Assembly: GCF_002845275.2 (NCBI RefSeq) | Contig: NZ_CP088149.1 | Coordinates: 3,158,501 to 3,222,500 of the forward strand | Reading direction: 5' to 3' | DNA from: Pseudomonas sp. S06B 330 | Lineage (GTDB): Bacteria; Pseudomonadota; Gammaproteobacteria; Pseudomonadales; Pseudomonadaceae | Length of the DNA stretch: 64,000 nucleotides | Part shown: in pieces, positions 45,153 through 54,412 of the stretch | Layout of the letters: every line of letters begins with the position of its first letter | Position numbering within the stretch: the first letter of the stretch is position 1 | Made by a program: the position numbers and the translations under genes | Notes under the pieces: generated by a model | What the model was told of the DNA's origin: nothing | Databases searched by the model: none | Seen by the model: the letters and a program-made list of their open reading frames with translations, nothing else

Positions 45153-47134
45153 CGCACACTCCTTGAACCCGAGTCAGACGCTTGTTGAGCCCCGGCAGGC
45201 AGCACCCGTAGGCTGGTGTAATTTTTTTCGGCAAAGGCGCTGCCCAGCGACGGCGCCTGTACATGCAGGTACCAGGCGCCGGCTTCTGCCAGCTCCAACG
45301 GTGCCTCATAGACGCCCTCGCCAACTTCATGCACGCGGCTGTCACGGGCCCGCGACGAAGGTGCGAGGAAGTAGCGCACACTCAAGTCCTTGATACCGTT
45401 GCGCGGGGTACCATTGCCTTCGACGATACGAAAGCGCGCGGTAAACGGGCTGCCCTGCACGACCACGGTGGGTTCAAGCAGGAACTCGACCTGCGGCGTC
45501 TGCCGATGAGGCGCGGTGGGCGAAGCGGCCACTTCAGTACTGAAGCAGTGAATGATCTGCGGTTGGTTGAGCATGAAGGCCACATCGAAGGTGCCAGCAG
45601 CCGGCAGTTTGATCGTCGAGCTGTACACCCCCGGCGCCACCTCGCGCAGGCTGCGGTCGATCACCAACGCCGCACGGGCATTGTGGCCGCGGTTGGCGTA
45701 ACCGGACATCGGTGCATTCATGCCCTCGGCATAGAAGTAGGTGGTGTTGTCCACCGGGTTAACGACGAACACCGAGTTCTCATCGCGCGACACCGCCAAA
45801 CCCTGGGCCAACGGCAGGTCACCGGCCTGACGCGGTGCCGCCGGGCCTGCCTCGAAGCCTTGGACGATGGGCTGGCGGCCCTCGCCAAGGCTGCTCAAGT
45901 TGACCATGGTGACCTTCGGTGAAGCCAGGCCACGAATATAGGCGTAGGCCTTGGTGAAGGTCAGTTGATAGGGTTCGGCGGCCACCGGCAGGCTGTGAAT
46001 CAGCCGGTCGGTGCTGGCGTCGATTACCAGCGCCTGGCTTTCCAGGGTGTTGAGGACGATGCCGAAACGCCCGTCACTGCTGAACCGCATCGGCCCCAAC
46101 CCTTGCTGGCCCGCGATGCGGTGGCGCAAAGTATGACTGCGGGCATCAATGACACTGATGCTGCCGTCGCGACCATCGGCCACATACACCGCCTGCGACA
46201 GCGCCGAATAGGCCACCGATAAGGGGTGCGGGCCAACCTTCAAGGTCTTGATCAGACGCATTTCACTGGCATCGATCACGCTCAAGGTGCCGCTGTCGCG
46301 GTTACTGACAAAGGCATACCGCGAGTCGGCGCTGAAGGCGATTTCGTGATGGCCAGTACCGGTGGCAAAGAACTTCATGTTTTTGCGGCTGGTCACATCA
46401 ATCACGGTGACACCACTGCGCGCGGGATCCGTTGAGTTGTTGCCGACCCACAACAGACGCTGGTCCGGCTGCAAGGCTACCCGCAACGGCTGTTTGCCGG
46501 CAGCGATATTGCCAACGCGCTGGAAGGTCTCGGTGTCTATCAATGCCACCTCATCGCGCTCGGGGATCGACACGAATACCTGTTTGTCGTCGTTGCTGGC
46601 CGCCCAGTCCATGGGTACACCAGGCAGTTCGATGCGCGCCAGGGTGCTGGTCACACCGCCGACCGAGACTGAGGGGTCGATCACGGTCAGGCTGGCGTCT
46701 TTGTTGAGTACCAGCAGGAAGTAGCTGTTGAGGTCGAGCAATGGCCGGGCACCGATGCTGCTTTTAAGAAACAGCGCCACCCGTGCCTTACAGCTTTTGT
46801 TGCGATCCTTGGCTGCGTCGCCGGTCAACGCCTTGTCCAGCCAGGCGCCGGGGGCAATGCCCGACAATGGCTGGCCGCTGTTCTGATCGGTGACGTTGAA
46901 GCGCACACTGGCAAACGCGCCCTCGGTCAGCACCCCGTCGCTGCCCAGTGGCCGCGCCTCGAACTCGACCGTGACGCCATCACGGCTAAGCCGATGCAAG
47001 GCCTGCGGGTCGCTTTGAGTCTCAGCCAACTCACTGCGCGGGTCGCACCACAGGCTCTCGTAGCTGATCCCCACACCCATGAGGGTCAAGCCTGCCATCA
47101 GGCCCAGGTACAACGGTCGATTTTTATTGTTCAT
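45149..47134 (-). CDS. YncE/YVTN-type beta-propeller protein
   Basis: The 661-residue protein has an N-terminal membrane segment (YLGLMAGLTLMGVGISYESL) and a central beta-propeller made of YVTN-like repeats (LLWVGNNSTDPARSGVTVID, YAFVSNRDSGTLSVIDASEM, AVYVADGRDGSISVIDARSH). A C-terminal Ig-like part (TVVVQGSPFTARFRIVEGNG) follows. Such propellers occur with cytochromes and metal oxidases and may be scaffolds or electron-transfer partners. It is the second gene of the mnxG operon. Its enzymatic activity, if any, is unknown. Confidence 0.83.
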   Translation of the reverse strand: MNNKNRPLYLGLMAGLTLMGVGISYESLWCDPRSELAETQSDPQALHRLSRDGVTVEFEARPLGSDGVLTEGAFASVRFNVTDQNSGQPLSGIAPGAWLDKALTGDAAKDRNKSCKARVALFLKSSIGARPLLDLNSYFLLVLNKDASLTVIDPSVSVGGVTSTLARIELPGVPMDWAASNDDKQVFVSIPERDEVALIDTETFQRVGNIAAGKQPLRVALQPDQRLLWVGNNSTDPARSGVTVIDVTSRKNMKFFATGTGHHEIAFSADSRYAFVSNRDSGTLSVIDASEMRLIKTLKVGPHPLSVAYSALSQAVYVADGRDGSISVIDARSHTLRHRIAGQQGLGPMRFSSDGRFGIVLNTLESQALVIDASTDRLIHSLPVAAEPYQLTFTKAYAYIRGLASPKVTMVNLSSLGEGRQPIVQGFEAGPAAPRQAGDLPLAQGLAVSRDENSVFVVNPVDNTTYFYAEGMNAPMSGYANRGHNARAALVIDRSLREVAPGVYSSTIKLPAAGTFDVAFMLNQPQIIHCFSTEVAASPTAPHRQTPQVEFLLEPTVVVQGSPFTARFRIVEGNGTPRNGIKDLSVRYFLAPSSRARDSRVHEVGEGVYEAPLELAEAGAWYLHVQAPSLGSAFAEKNYTSLRVLPAGAQQASDSGSRSVR

Positions 47135-47152
47135 GACCTCTTCCTCTCCCTG

Positions 47153-50100
47153 TCACTGCGCTGGCGCTGTAGTCGGTGGTGCTTCTTCCGTTACTCGCAA
47201 GATCCCCCATAGCCCCGAAACGTTGCCGTAGGCAGCATAGTCGCGGAACAGGTAGTCACCGGGTATGGCGTTGCTGCCCCCGGCACTGGGCACCATGAAG
47301 CTGAAGTGCGCAGCCGGTAGCACGCTTTCCTGGGCGCCGATGAACATCGCCTGTGGGTTGTAGCCAAAGCGCACCGAACCGATCCCCGGTAGATTCAATG
47401 GGTAGCCGCCGATGTCGGACTTCTCAGCCTGGTAGTTGTGCAGTGGCCACAGGTGCCCATCGAGTTGGTAGGTAATGCCGCGGCTGCCCCCGGTAGGCAT
47501 CAGGATGTGGTTACGGAACGGCTGACCCGGTTTGGCCCACAGCACAGGGGTTTGCGGATCGCTGCCGACCAGGGCGTTGCTGTAGGCCATGTGGGCGTTG
47601 GGGACATCCGCCCAACCATTGCCGTCGGCATGCCCAAATGGCGCATCCGGGGCCAGGCCAAAGCGCAACCACAGGGGCTCGGTCTTGTAGTTGATGGCCA
47701 TGTTCGAGTTATCTTTCGGATCGCCCGGCACCCCGTTGCCTTCAGTGGCGATGCCTTCCACCGGCCGGCCATCGGCCCAGCGCATGTTCAGCGCCCGCTG
47801 CCACAGGGTAGCAAAGTCGCGGTAGGCCGCCTGCCCTGGCACTTGCACCGTGGCCGAGGCACGGCTGGCGCTGTCTTCGGTCCAGGTCGCGGTCTGCGGC
47901 AGAATGCTCATGCCACCGATCAGGCCCTTCTGCCCCTGTTTGATGACGTCTGCCGGGGTGATGTTGAGCCCACCGAACTCGATGGCCGTGGTGTTGATGT
48001 TGTCCACCGACCGGCCCATCTGCATCACCGGCTTGCCTTCACGTTCCAGGTGCCCGGCATAGTACTGGTACACCTTGTTCGGGTAGGCACCGCTGCTGCC
48101 GGTGCGCGGCGGTACGGTCTGGACCGGGTTCTGGCCGACGTTGACGCCGTCCGACTTGGTGATGTCATAGGCCAGCAGTTGCGTGTGCAGGCCAACATGG
48201 CTGGAGGGACGCATCAGGTTGTTGTTGAAGGCGGTGGAGCCTTCGCTGCCTTGGCGGTCACGCTTGACCACGTTCTGCATCACGGCGGTGCTGGGCAGGT
48301 CCGGCATCACCAGCGGCAGACGGTTTTCCAGGGTGACCTTCAAGCACTCGCCAGCAGCGGCACGCAGCACCAGCGGCTCGATCGGCACGCCAGGCTTGAG
48401 CTTGCCGGTGACCGGATCAAGGTCAGCCTTGCGCACGTAGAGGATCGCGGTCGGGTCATGCAGTGGCCCGCTGTGGCCACCGATGGTGAAGGTTTCACCA
48501 TCTTCCGGATCGGTCACAGTAACCTGAGGAATACTGGTGCGCCGACTGTTGTAGACCAGGGTACCGCCATTGGCCTTCAATGGACCGCCGACGTGCTGGC
48601 CGACACCACTGGGGTCATTGATGCTCACCCCCAGTGGATTGCCGAGGATGTCGTTGGCCAGCGCCGCGACCACTTCATAGCTGCGCTGCACGGTTGGCCG
48701 GGTGCCGATGCCGTTGGCATTGGCGGTGTAGCGTGGGCAAATACCGTCAAACGCCACGGTGTTGCGCGCGGCCATCGGCAACGGGTTGTTGGGCAAGGCG
48801 AACAGGTCGCTGCGGCTGGCGGTGTAATTGCGCATCACCCCCCAGATACCGTTCCAATAGCCTTCATGGGCGGCATCGAGCGAGTACAGGTAGTCACCGT
48901 TGGGGGCTGAAGAACTGGAGATCATCGACACCGGCGCCATAAAGCCCAGTTGCTCGGAGATGCCGACCATTTGCGACGCTTTCCAGCCCGAGTTCGAACT
49001 GTTGCCGTAGCCCGAGCCGTTCTGCAGCCATTTCACGCCATGCAAGGTCACGTTGTGCTCCTCTTCATGGCCACCGGCATGCATGCGCAGACGCACGTTG
49101 TCACCCGAGTAGGTGCGCAGCATCGGTGTGAACGGATCCCCAGGTTCGGCGCCAGCCTTGTTGATGTGCGGCGGGAAAAGTGTGGTGCCACCGGTCGGGC
49201 CGACTGCCGAGGTGATCGCTGCTGGCGACAGGTTCATCGCCGCAATGGCGCGGTCGGTACGGCTTTGCATGGCGAATGCGAGGTCACCGCCAAGGCCATC
49301 GGCCTGCATCCCACGCTTGCCGTCCGGGGCCACTTTGTTCGGGTCATACACCCGCAGCGCCAGTGGCTCGTTACGGTAGTTGACGACGAACATGCCTGGG
49401 TCATCCACCGAGATGGCTTGCGGGCAAGGCCGTGATGGGCAACCTGGATTCAGACCGCCGCGCGACTCGACCACCGCTTCGAGCAGGTTCGAGGCCTTCT
49501 GCCGCACCGGCGGGTTAATGGCAAAGCGGAAGCTGTCAGCGGTGGCCGGGAAGGCCTGAGCATTGGGTACACCGTCAGGGCCTGCGCCGACATATACCCC
49601 AGCCTCGTAAGCATGCTGGAAGTCGCTGTACTCGAGGAAGAACTCGCGATAGCTGTCATTGCGGCCGTCATTGTCGAGGTCGCCGGTTTTGATCACAGCC
49701 TGCCAGGAGGTCGGCCCGCCGTCTTCACGCAGCGCGGTGTTGTAGAGCTGTTCACCGGTTTCGGCGTGATACCAGGTGGAACCGGCAGGTTCGGCCAGCA
49801 CGGTGGCGTACAGGCCCAACTGCTGGTGCGTCGATGGGCCGAGATGGTCGTGGGTAAAGATGGTACCCAGGCCACGGTCGACGTTGTGGACGTTGATCAC
49901 CGGGTCAGCGAACCAGCGTTGCATGGCCGTGCGAGCGCCCAGCCAGTCGGCGCGACCGTAGCGACCGAAGAAAGGATGCGCCTTGGCCACCGGACACTCG
50001 GCACTGCCTTCGCGCGGATCGCCGCTGCTGCACTTGTTGTACTCTCGAATGGCATGAATACGTTCAACCACGGTACCGGGGGAAAGAATGCCGTCCTCAT

Positions 50101-53029
50101 AGTTCCAGCCGTTGGCCGAACCATCGGCTGCGGTCAGGTCCCATTTGGGTAGGTGAATATGCTGGCCGATGACGTCGGTCGGGGTGCGCACTTGATAGTC
50201 ATCCATCTCGTAGAACGATGGAATCAGGTTGGTGTGCTGGTACATCGTGCAGTCGAAGGTGTTCATGCGCATCACCAACGGCTCTGGTGGACGCTGCTTG
50301 TTGATCACCGGCCAGGCATCTTCCCAAAGGGCAATGATCCGCGCTTGCGGGAAGTGGTAGCCGACCTTGTTGTACACCGCATCGAACTGAATGTTGGCGC
50401 CCTTGTAGATCCGTGGGCGGTCAGCGGTAAAGGTTGAAGATCCGGTGAAGCTCATGCCGTCCAGGCGCTCGCCGCTGGCAAATTCACCCGCACCGGACGA
50501 CTGCGTCAGGCGTTTGGCGCGGTCATCCATGCACGGCTCGAAATACGGTGCGCCAGCAGTCGGGGCGGCGCCGTTGGTGCGGAAGTTGCGCGCAACGGTC
50601 TGGCTGTCTGGCAACACCGCATAGCTTGGGTGTTCAAGCTTGGCGTGGAAGCTCATTGCCGCCTGCTCGACCTCGGTGCCTTCTTCCGGCAGGAATACCG
50701 CCTTGGCCTTGGTGATCTGCTTGGTGAAATCCAGGGCGGTTGTGGTTACGTCCACTTCCCCCCCGGCGGAGATACCGTCCAATGCGTGGCGTGGCAAACC
50801 GCCGTCCCAGCCGCCGACCTGAGCCGGGTCGAGGTTGGCCCACAGGGCATTACCGGTGTTTTTCAGTTCCTGCGCCTTGGCCGGGTCGAGCATATCCAGT
50901 GGCGGGGTCGGTGGGCGTTGGCCCACGGTGCTTTCCATACCGCCAATCCAGAACGGATAGCCTGGGTTTTTCAGGCTGCCATCGGCGTTGCGGTTGGCTT
51001 CACTGCGATCCACCAGCACCAACGAACCGACCGCCCGCGGGGCTGCATCATGATGGCCGGAGTCGTCATCGCCCTCTTCTTCGTCCTCGTCGTCATCCTG
51101 CTCGGCGACCAGGGTTTCAGCCAGCTTCGGAATCACTGCGACTTTGCCCGGCATAGGCGCCATGGCCTTGCCTGGCAATGGAACGATGGCGGGAATCGGT
51201 GTACCGGCGATGATTTCGCCGTCCGGCAAGGCCCGAGCCCCCGCCGCTGGCTTGCCGCTGCGCAGGGCAAACGGCTCACTGTGGTAACCATCGGCACCTT
51301 GCGCAGAGACCTCCAGACGGGTGCCCTCTTCGAACACGTCATGCACCCGCCACATGCTCCACATGCCTTGGGCAAAGTGCGGATAGAAGTGGCAGTGATA
51401 GATGGCGTCGCCTGCTACGCGGTTGCGGTTACCCGAGCCACCGTTGGCGATCTCGTAGGTATAACCGACACCAGGGCCAATGCCCTGGGCATCAACGTAG
51501 TCAGAGTTGTCGTCATTGGGGTTGAACAGCCACTGGTGTCCGTGCAGGTGAAAGATGTGCTGCTCGTGGCCGTTGTGGGTGTTGCGAAACTTGACGAAGT
51601 CGCCAATGTAACTGTGGTTGACGTTGGCCGGCTCTGCCGGAAACAGCGCCATGGTGGCCTTGACGCCAATCTGATCAGCCTTGGGCTGCTCACCGGGGCG
51701 AATGTTTTCGAGGCCAACGTTGGCCGGTACGTCCACCAGCATGGCCACGTCACCGACCGTGTGCGAGCTGAGGAAGAACTCTTCGTAGGCACACGACAGG
51801 CAATCATGCATGGGGCCGACGCCCAGGCGGTTGGCCACCACTTCAGCGCCCATACCGCCAGAACCGTAGTTGATCATGAACGAGTCGCGGGTCGGCTCCA
51901 GCACATGCCCCATTACCGGGTCTGCCCAGTAACCGGGGAAGGCTTGAGTGGCAGCCGCTTCATCGGTGAACTGCGCGGCGAAGTCGCGAAACGGCTCCAG
52001 GCGATTGGGGATCGCCGGGTTGCGCTTGCCAATACTCTCCAATGGGTAGGTCGAGGGCGGAAAGCTGCCATCGGCATTGGGCCCCATGACCACGGCGTCG
52101 GTTTCACTGGAGATGATCTCATTGCCATCGACCATGGCGATGATCGGCGAACCGGCCTTGCCTTCACGGATCCACGGTTCACGTTGCGGGTAGCGGGCCT
52201 GGTAATCGACGATCGGCTGGCCGGTCGGGGCGCGGCCGGTGGTGCTCAGGCGCATTTCTTCTTCGGTCAGGGTGTTGCGGTAAGTACGGGCATTTTTTGG
52301 CAGCACCACCACCTGACCGAACAAGCCGTTGGCGACGTTACCGGCAGCGCCTTCACCGCCGAACGTGGCGCCCTGGCTGGTCGCGGCGAACGCGCCTTCG
52401 CGCTCGGCATACAGGGTATAGGTACGGCTGGCGCCTGGAGCGATCAAGAAGTTGCCATTGCGCCCGGTATTGGCGGCAATGTCGCCAATGCCGTTGACCG
52501 CTTGCATGCCGTTGACCTGAAAGCCTACGTGGCGGTCGGTGACCTGTTCGTCAGCAACGAAACCATGTTCACCGCCCTGCTCATTGCCTTCAGCGCCTTC
52601 GTTTTCCTCGGCCTCGTTCTCTTCGCCTTCGTTTTCTTCTTCGTGATCGAGGCCGTGCTTGTTCGGGTTGGCCTGGTAGGCCAAGAGGTTTTGCAGATTG
52701 ATGGTTAGACAATCACCCGCTGCGACCCGCAGTACGATCGGCCGCGGACGTTTGTCCGGGCGTAAGGTGACCTTGCCAGGTACTGCCGCGCCGCCGTGAT
52801 CCAGCGACACCTGGTGTTCGTCGACCACGTCGCGGCGCAGGGCGAACATCATGCCGTTGGCATTCTGTGCACCGAGCCGGTTGAACATCAGTGGCTGGTC
52901 AAGCGCCACCACGTTGGCCACCAGGTTGCGCTCGCAGCGCACGGCAGCCTCGCTTTCTGTTTGCCAGCCAAAGGTGACGGCAGTCAGTAGCAGAGAGGTC
53001 AGAACGGAGCCTTTGATCGGAGTCATCAT
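47153..53029 (-). CDS. mnxG: Giant multicopper oxidase, MnxG type (probable Mn(II) oxidase)
   Basis: The 1958-residue secreted protein has a signal peptide and several cupredoxin-like domains. Copper-site motifs include HLHGHQWLFNP near residue 495, HCHFYPHFAQGMWSMWRVHD near 545, THDHLGPSTHQQLGLY near 1055-1072 and TLHGVKW near 1335. Size and layout match MnxG, the Mn(II) oxidase known from Pseudomonas putida GB-1 (about 1950 residues), which oxidises Mn(II) to Mn(IV) oxide outside the cell. Two acidic inserts (residues about 129-155, rich in Glu/Asn, and about 641-660, rich in Asp/Glu/His) are striking. The ATG at 53029 is preceded by GAGG; a TTG 21 bases upstream is less likely. A sigma-54 promoter lies 42 bases upstream. 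The activity is inferred. Confidence 0.88.
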   Translation of the reverse strand: MMTPIKGSVLTSLLLTAVTFGWQTESEAAVRCERNLVANVVALDQPLMFNRLGAQNANGMMFALRRDVVDEHQVSLDHGGAAVPGKVTLRPDKRPRPIVLRVAAGDCLTINLQNLLAYQANPNKHGLDHEEENEGEENEAEENEGAEGNEQGGEHGFVADEQVTDRHVGFQVNGMQAVNGIGDIAANTGRNGNFLIAPGASRTYTLYAEREGAFAATSQGATFGGEGAAGNVANGLFGQVVVLPKNARTYRNTLTEEEMRLSTTGRAPTGQPIVDYQARYPQREPWIREGKAGSPIIAMVDGNEIISSETDAVVMGPNADGSFPPSTYPLESIGKRNPAIPNRLEPFRDFAAQFTDEAAATQAFPGYWADPVMGHVLEPTRDSFMINYGSGGMGAEVVANRLGVGPMHDCLSCAYEEFFLSSHTVGDVAMLVDVPANVGLENIRPGEQPKADQIGVKATMALFPAEPANVNHSYIGDFVKFRNTHNGHEQHIFHLHGHQWLFNPNDDNSDYVDAQGIGPGVGYTYEIANGGSGNRNRVAGDAIYHCHFYPHFAQGMWSMWRVHDVFEEGTRLEVSAQGADGYHSEPFALRSGKPAAGARALPDGEIIAGTPIPAIVPLPGKAMAPMPGKVAVIPKLAETLVAEQDDDEDEEEGDDDSGHHDAAPRAVGSLVLVDRSEANRNADGSLKNPGYPFWIGGMESTVGQRPPTPPLDMLDPAKAQELKNTGNALWANLDPAQVGGWDGGLPRHALDGISAGGEVDVTTTALDFTKQITKAKAVFLPEEGTEVEQAAMSFHAKLEHPSYAVLPDSQTVARNFRTNGAAPTAGAPYFEPCMDDRAKRLTQSSGAGEFASGERLDGMSFTGSSTFTADRPRIYKGANIQFDAVYNKVGYHFPQARIIALWEDAWPVINKQRPPEPLVMRMNTFDCTMYQHTNLIPSFYEMDDYQVRTPTDVIGQHIHLPKWDLTAADGSANGWNYEDGILSPGTVVERIHAIREYNKCSSGDPREGSAECPVAKAHPFFGRYGRADWLGARTAMQRWFADPVINVHNVDRGLGTIFTHDHLGPSTHQQLGLYATVLAEPAGSTWYHAETGEQLYNTALREDGGPTSWQAVIKTGDLDNDGRNDSYREFFLEYSDFQHAYEAGVYVGAGPDGVPNAQAFPATADSFRFAINPPVRQKASNLLEAVVESRGGLNPGCPSRPCPQAISVDDPGMFVVNYRNEPLALRVYDPNKVAPDGKRGMQADGLGGDLAFAMQSRTDRAIAAMNLSPAAITSAVGPTGGTTLFPPHINKAGAEPGDPFTPMLRTYSGDNVRLRMHAGGHEEEHNVTLHGVKWLQNGSGYGNSSNSGWKASQMVGISEQLGFMAPVSMISSSSAPNGDYLYSLDAAHEGYWNGIWGVMRNYTASRSDLFALPNNPLPMAARNTVAFDGICPRYTANANGIGTRPTVQRSYEVVAALANDILGNPLGVSINDPSGVGQHVGGPLKANGGTLVYNSRRTSIPQVTVTDPEDGETFTIGGHSGPLHDPTAILYVRKADLDPVTGKLKPGVPIEPLVLRAAAGECLKVTLENRLPLVMPDLPSTAVMQNVVKRDRQGSEGSTAFNNNLMRPSSHVGLHTQLLAYDITKSDGVNVGQNPVQTVPPRTGSSGAYPNKVYQYYAGHLEREGKPVMQMGRSVDNINTTAIEFGGLNITPADVIKQGQKGLIGGMSILPQTATWTEDSASRASATVQVPGQAAYRDFATLWQRALNMRWADGRPVEGIATEGNGVPGDPKDNSNMAINYKTEPLWLRFGLAPDAPFGHADGNGWADVPNAHMAYSNALVGSDPQTPVLWAKPGQPFRNHILMPTGGSRGITYQLDGHLWPLHNYQAEKSDIGGYPLNLPGIGSVRFGYNPQAMFIGAQESVLPAAHFSFMVPSAGGSNAIPGDYLFRDYAAYGNVSGLWGILRVTEEAPPTTAPAQ

Positions 53030-53070
53030 GGCGTGCCTCGGGTGGTGCAAGTGGACTCTGGAACGGCTTG

Positions 53071-53086
53071 AGCAAGCCTCATGCCA
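53071..53086 (-). promoter_or_regulatory. Putative sigma-54 promoter of the mnxG operon
   Basis: On the minus strand TGGCATGAGGCTTGCT matches TGGCAC-N5-TTGCW with a single mismatch and GG/GC spaced by exactly 12 bases. It lies 42 bases upstream of the mnxG ATG. Two GGGG/CCCC palindromes sit 55-90 bases further upstream. Mn oxidation in P. putida GB-1 is known to depend on an NtrC-type sigma-54 regulator, which fits. Confidence 0.82.
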
Positions 53087-53139
53087 TAGTTTTTTATTGT
53101 TATTTTTCAGCCAGTTGGACTACTGAATGAATCTCAATT

Positions 53140-53175
53140 GGGGATTTTCCCCCGGTATTCCCCACATTTAGGGGG
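53140..53175. promoter_or_regulatory. Tandem G/C palindromes upstream of mnxG
   Basis: GGGGATTTTCCCCC (53140-53153) and CCCCACATTTAGGGGG (53160-53175) lie side by side between mnxG and the transglycosylase gene. The second is close to the palindrome CCCCAACATTGGGGG at 41619-41633. They are the best candidates for enhancer sites serving the mnxG sigma-54 promoter. Confidence 0.6.
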
Positions 53176-53191
53176 CCCTGTCCAGACACCG

Positions 53192-53797
53192 TCACAACGG
53201 TGCGTCCATCGCCAAGCCCTGCAACCGCCGGTACTGGCGCAACACTTTCGGCACATAACGCTGGGTCTCGGCATACGGCGGCACTACCCGTCCACGCCGC
53301 ATCACCGCGTCAGGCCCAGCGTTATAGGCCGCGACGGCCAAGGTAATGTCGTTGTCGAACAGGGTGAGCATGCGCTTGAGGTAGCGTGCTCCCCCCTTGA
53401 TGTTCGAAGCCGGGTCCAAGGCGTTCTTGACCCCCAACTCGCGTGCAGTGTCCGGCATCAGCTGCATCAACCCGACCGCACCGCTGGCGGAACGGGCATT
53501 GGGGTTGTAGCGCGACTCGGCCTGGATCACCGCATGCAGCAATGCCGGTGGCAGGTCGTTGGCTTCGGCCGCCGCCGCTACCAGCTCGGCATAGGGCATA
53601 CCGGTGATCAGTTGCGCCTGACCGCTGCTGGCCAGGCCTACTTCAGGCTCGCTGACCACCCGTTCATACTTGCGACCCGGGCGGTGGACGTTGGACAGGA
53701 CATAGCCGCCGTCAGCCTTGATCGAAATGTACACATCAGCCAGGACCGGATCGGTCACACTCAGCCAGACAACAATTCCCGCAGTGAGCCAGTGCAT
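53192..53797 (-). CDS. Periplasmic lytic transglycosylase (SLT family)
   Basis: The 201-residue protein has a signal peptide (ending VLA), a short N-terminal part with DVYISIKADGGYVLSNV, and a family 1 lytic transglycosylase domain with catalytic Glu in LLHAVIQAESRYNPNARS. GAVGLMQLMPDTARELGV and LAVAAYNAGPDAVMR follow. Specialised transglycosylases open the cell wall for secretion machines. It is divergent from gspG and transcribed towards mnxG, with its own putative sigma-54 promoter upstream. Confidence 0.92.
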   Translation of the reverse strand: MHWLTAGIVVWLSVTDPVLADVYISIKADGGYVLSNVHRPGRKYERVVSEPEVGLASSGQAQLITGMPYAELVAAAAEANDLPPALLHAVIQAESRYNPNARSASGAVGLMQLMPDTARELGVKNALDPASNIKGGARYLKRMLTLFDNDITLAVAAYNAGPDAVMRRGRVVPPYAETQRYVPKVLRQYRRLQGLAMDAPL

Positions 53798-53820
53798 GAT
53801 TGCGCCCTCCCCGTTGCGTT

Positions 53821-53845
53821 CCCCGAAAAGTGGGGCATATGCCCC
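53821..53845. promoter_or_regulatory. Overlapping G/C palindromes between the transglycosylase gene and gspG
   Basis: CCCCGAAAAGTGGGG (53821-53835) shares its last four bases with GGGGCATATGCCCC (53832-53845). The first has the CCCC-N7-GGGG shape seen upstream of mnxG. It lies between the putative sigma-54 promoter at 53871-53886 and the transglycosylase start, or equally upstream of gspG on the other strand. Confidence 0.5.
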
Positions 53846-53870
53846 GATTGCCGAGGCTTTGAGCTACTGA

Positions 53871-53886
53871 CGCAAGCACTGTGCCG
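53871..53886 (-). promoter_or_regulatory. Putative sigma-54 promoter of the transglycosylase gene
   Basis: On the minus strand CGGCACAGTGCTTGCG contains GGCAC-N5-TTGC with the exact 12-base GG/GC spacing. It points at the transglycosylase start, 74 bases away. I did not find an equally good sigma-54 match pointing towards gspG. Confidence 0.65.
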
Positions 53887-53974
53887 CCTTGCCAGGCCCA
53901 CAGCGCAAAGACTCGGCGCAGACGCGCACGGCAATTGCATGTGGCCTTGTAGGCACACGATGGAGGGCCTTGGC

Positions 53975-54397
53975 ATGAACAAAAAAAAAGGCACACAACA
54001 GGGATTCACCCTGCTCGAACTGCTGGTGGTGTTGGTGGTACTGGGTTTGCTAGCGGGTATCGTCGCGCCCAAATATTTCAGCCAGTTGGGGCGTTCGGAG
54101 GCCAAGGTGGCACGGGCGCAGATCGAAGGTTTGAGCAAAGCCCTGGACCTGTATCGCCTGGAAGTGGGGCATTACCCCAATTCCGAGCAAGGGCTACAGG
54201 CGCTGGTTACGGCACCCAGCGACGAGACCCGCTGGTCGGGCCCCTACTTGCAGAAAAAAGTCCCCCAAGACCCGTGGGGGCGCAATTACATCTATCGCCA
54301 ACCCGGGGAAAACGGCGAGTACGACCTGCTCTCCATGGGCAAAGACGGTCAGCCCGGTGGCGAAGGCGAGAACGCCGAGGTCACCAGCTGGCAGTAA
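53975..54397 (+). CDS. gspG: Type II secretion major pseudopilin GspG
   Basis: The 140-residue protein has a short basic leader (MNKKKGTQQG) and the helix FTLLELLVVLVVLGLLAGIV with Glu5. The true GspG C-terminal fold follows (LYRLEVGHYPNSEQGLQALV, then VPQDPWGRNYIYRQPGENGE and the Ca-binding-loop-like LLSMGKDGQPGGEGENAEV). It is the major subunit of the periplasmic pseudopilus. The ATG at 53975 is preceded by GGAGGGCC. It begins a short plus-strand operon with gspF, completing the machine encoded at 33.6-40.8 kb. Confidence 0.95.
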   Translation: MNKKKGTQQGFTLLELLVVLVVLGLLAGIVAPKYFSQLGRSEAKVARAQIEGLSKALDLYRLEVGHYPNSEQGLQALVTAPSDETRWSGPYLQKKVPQDPWGRNYIYRQPGENGEYDLLSMGKDGQPGGEGENAEVTSWQ

Positions 54398-54412
54398 GCG
54401 GAGGATCAGCAC

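Noticed and set aside
50630..52708. 692-codon plus-strand open frame
   Set aside because: Antisense to mnxG with no domain; shadow frame in a high-GC gene.
53890..53974. A sigma-54 promoter pointing towards gspG
   Set aside because: No GG/GC pair with the right spacing was found on the plus strand between 53846 and the gspG start.
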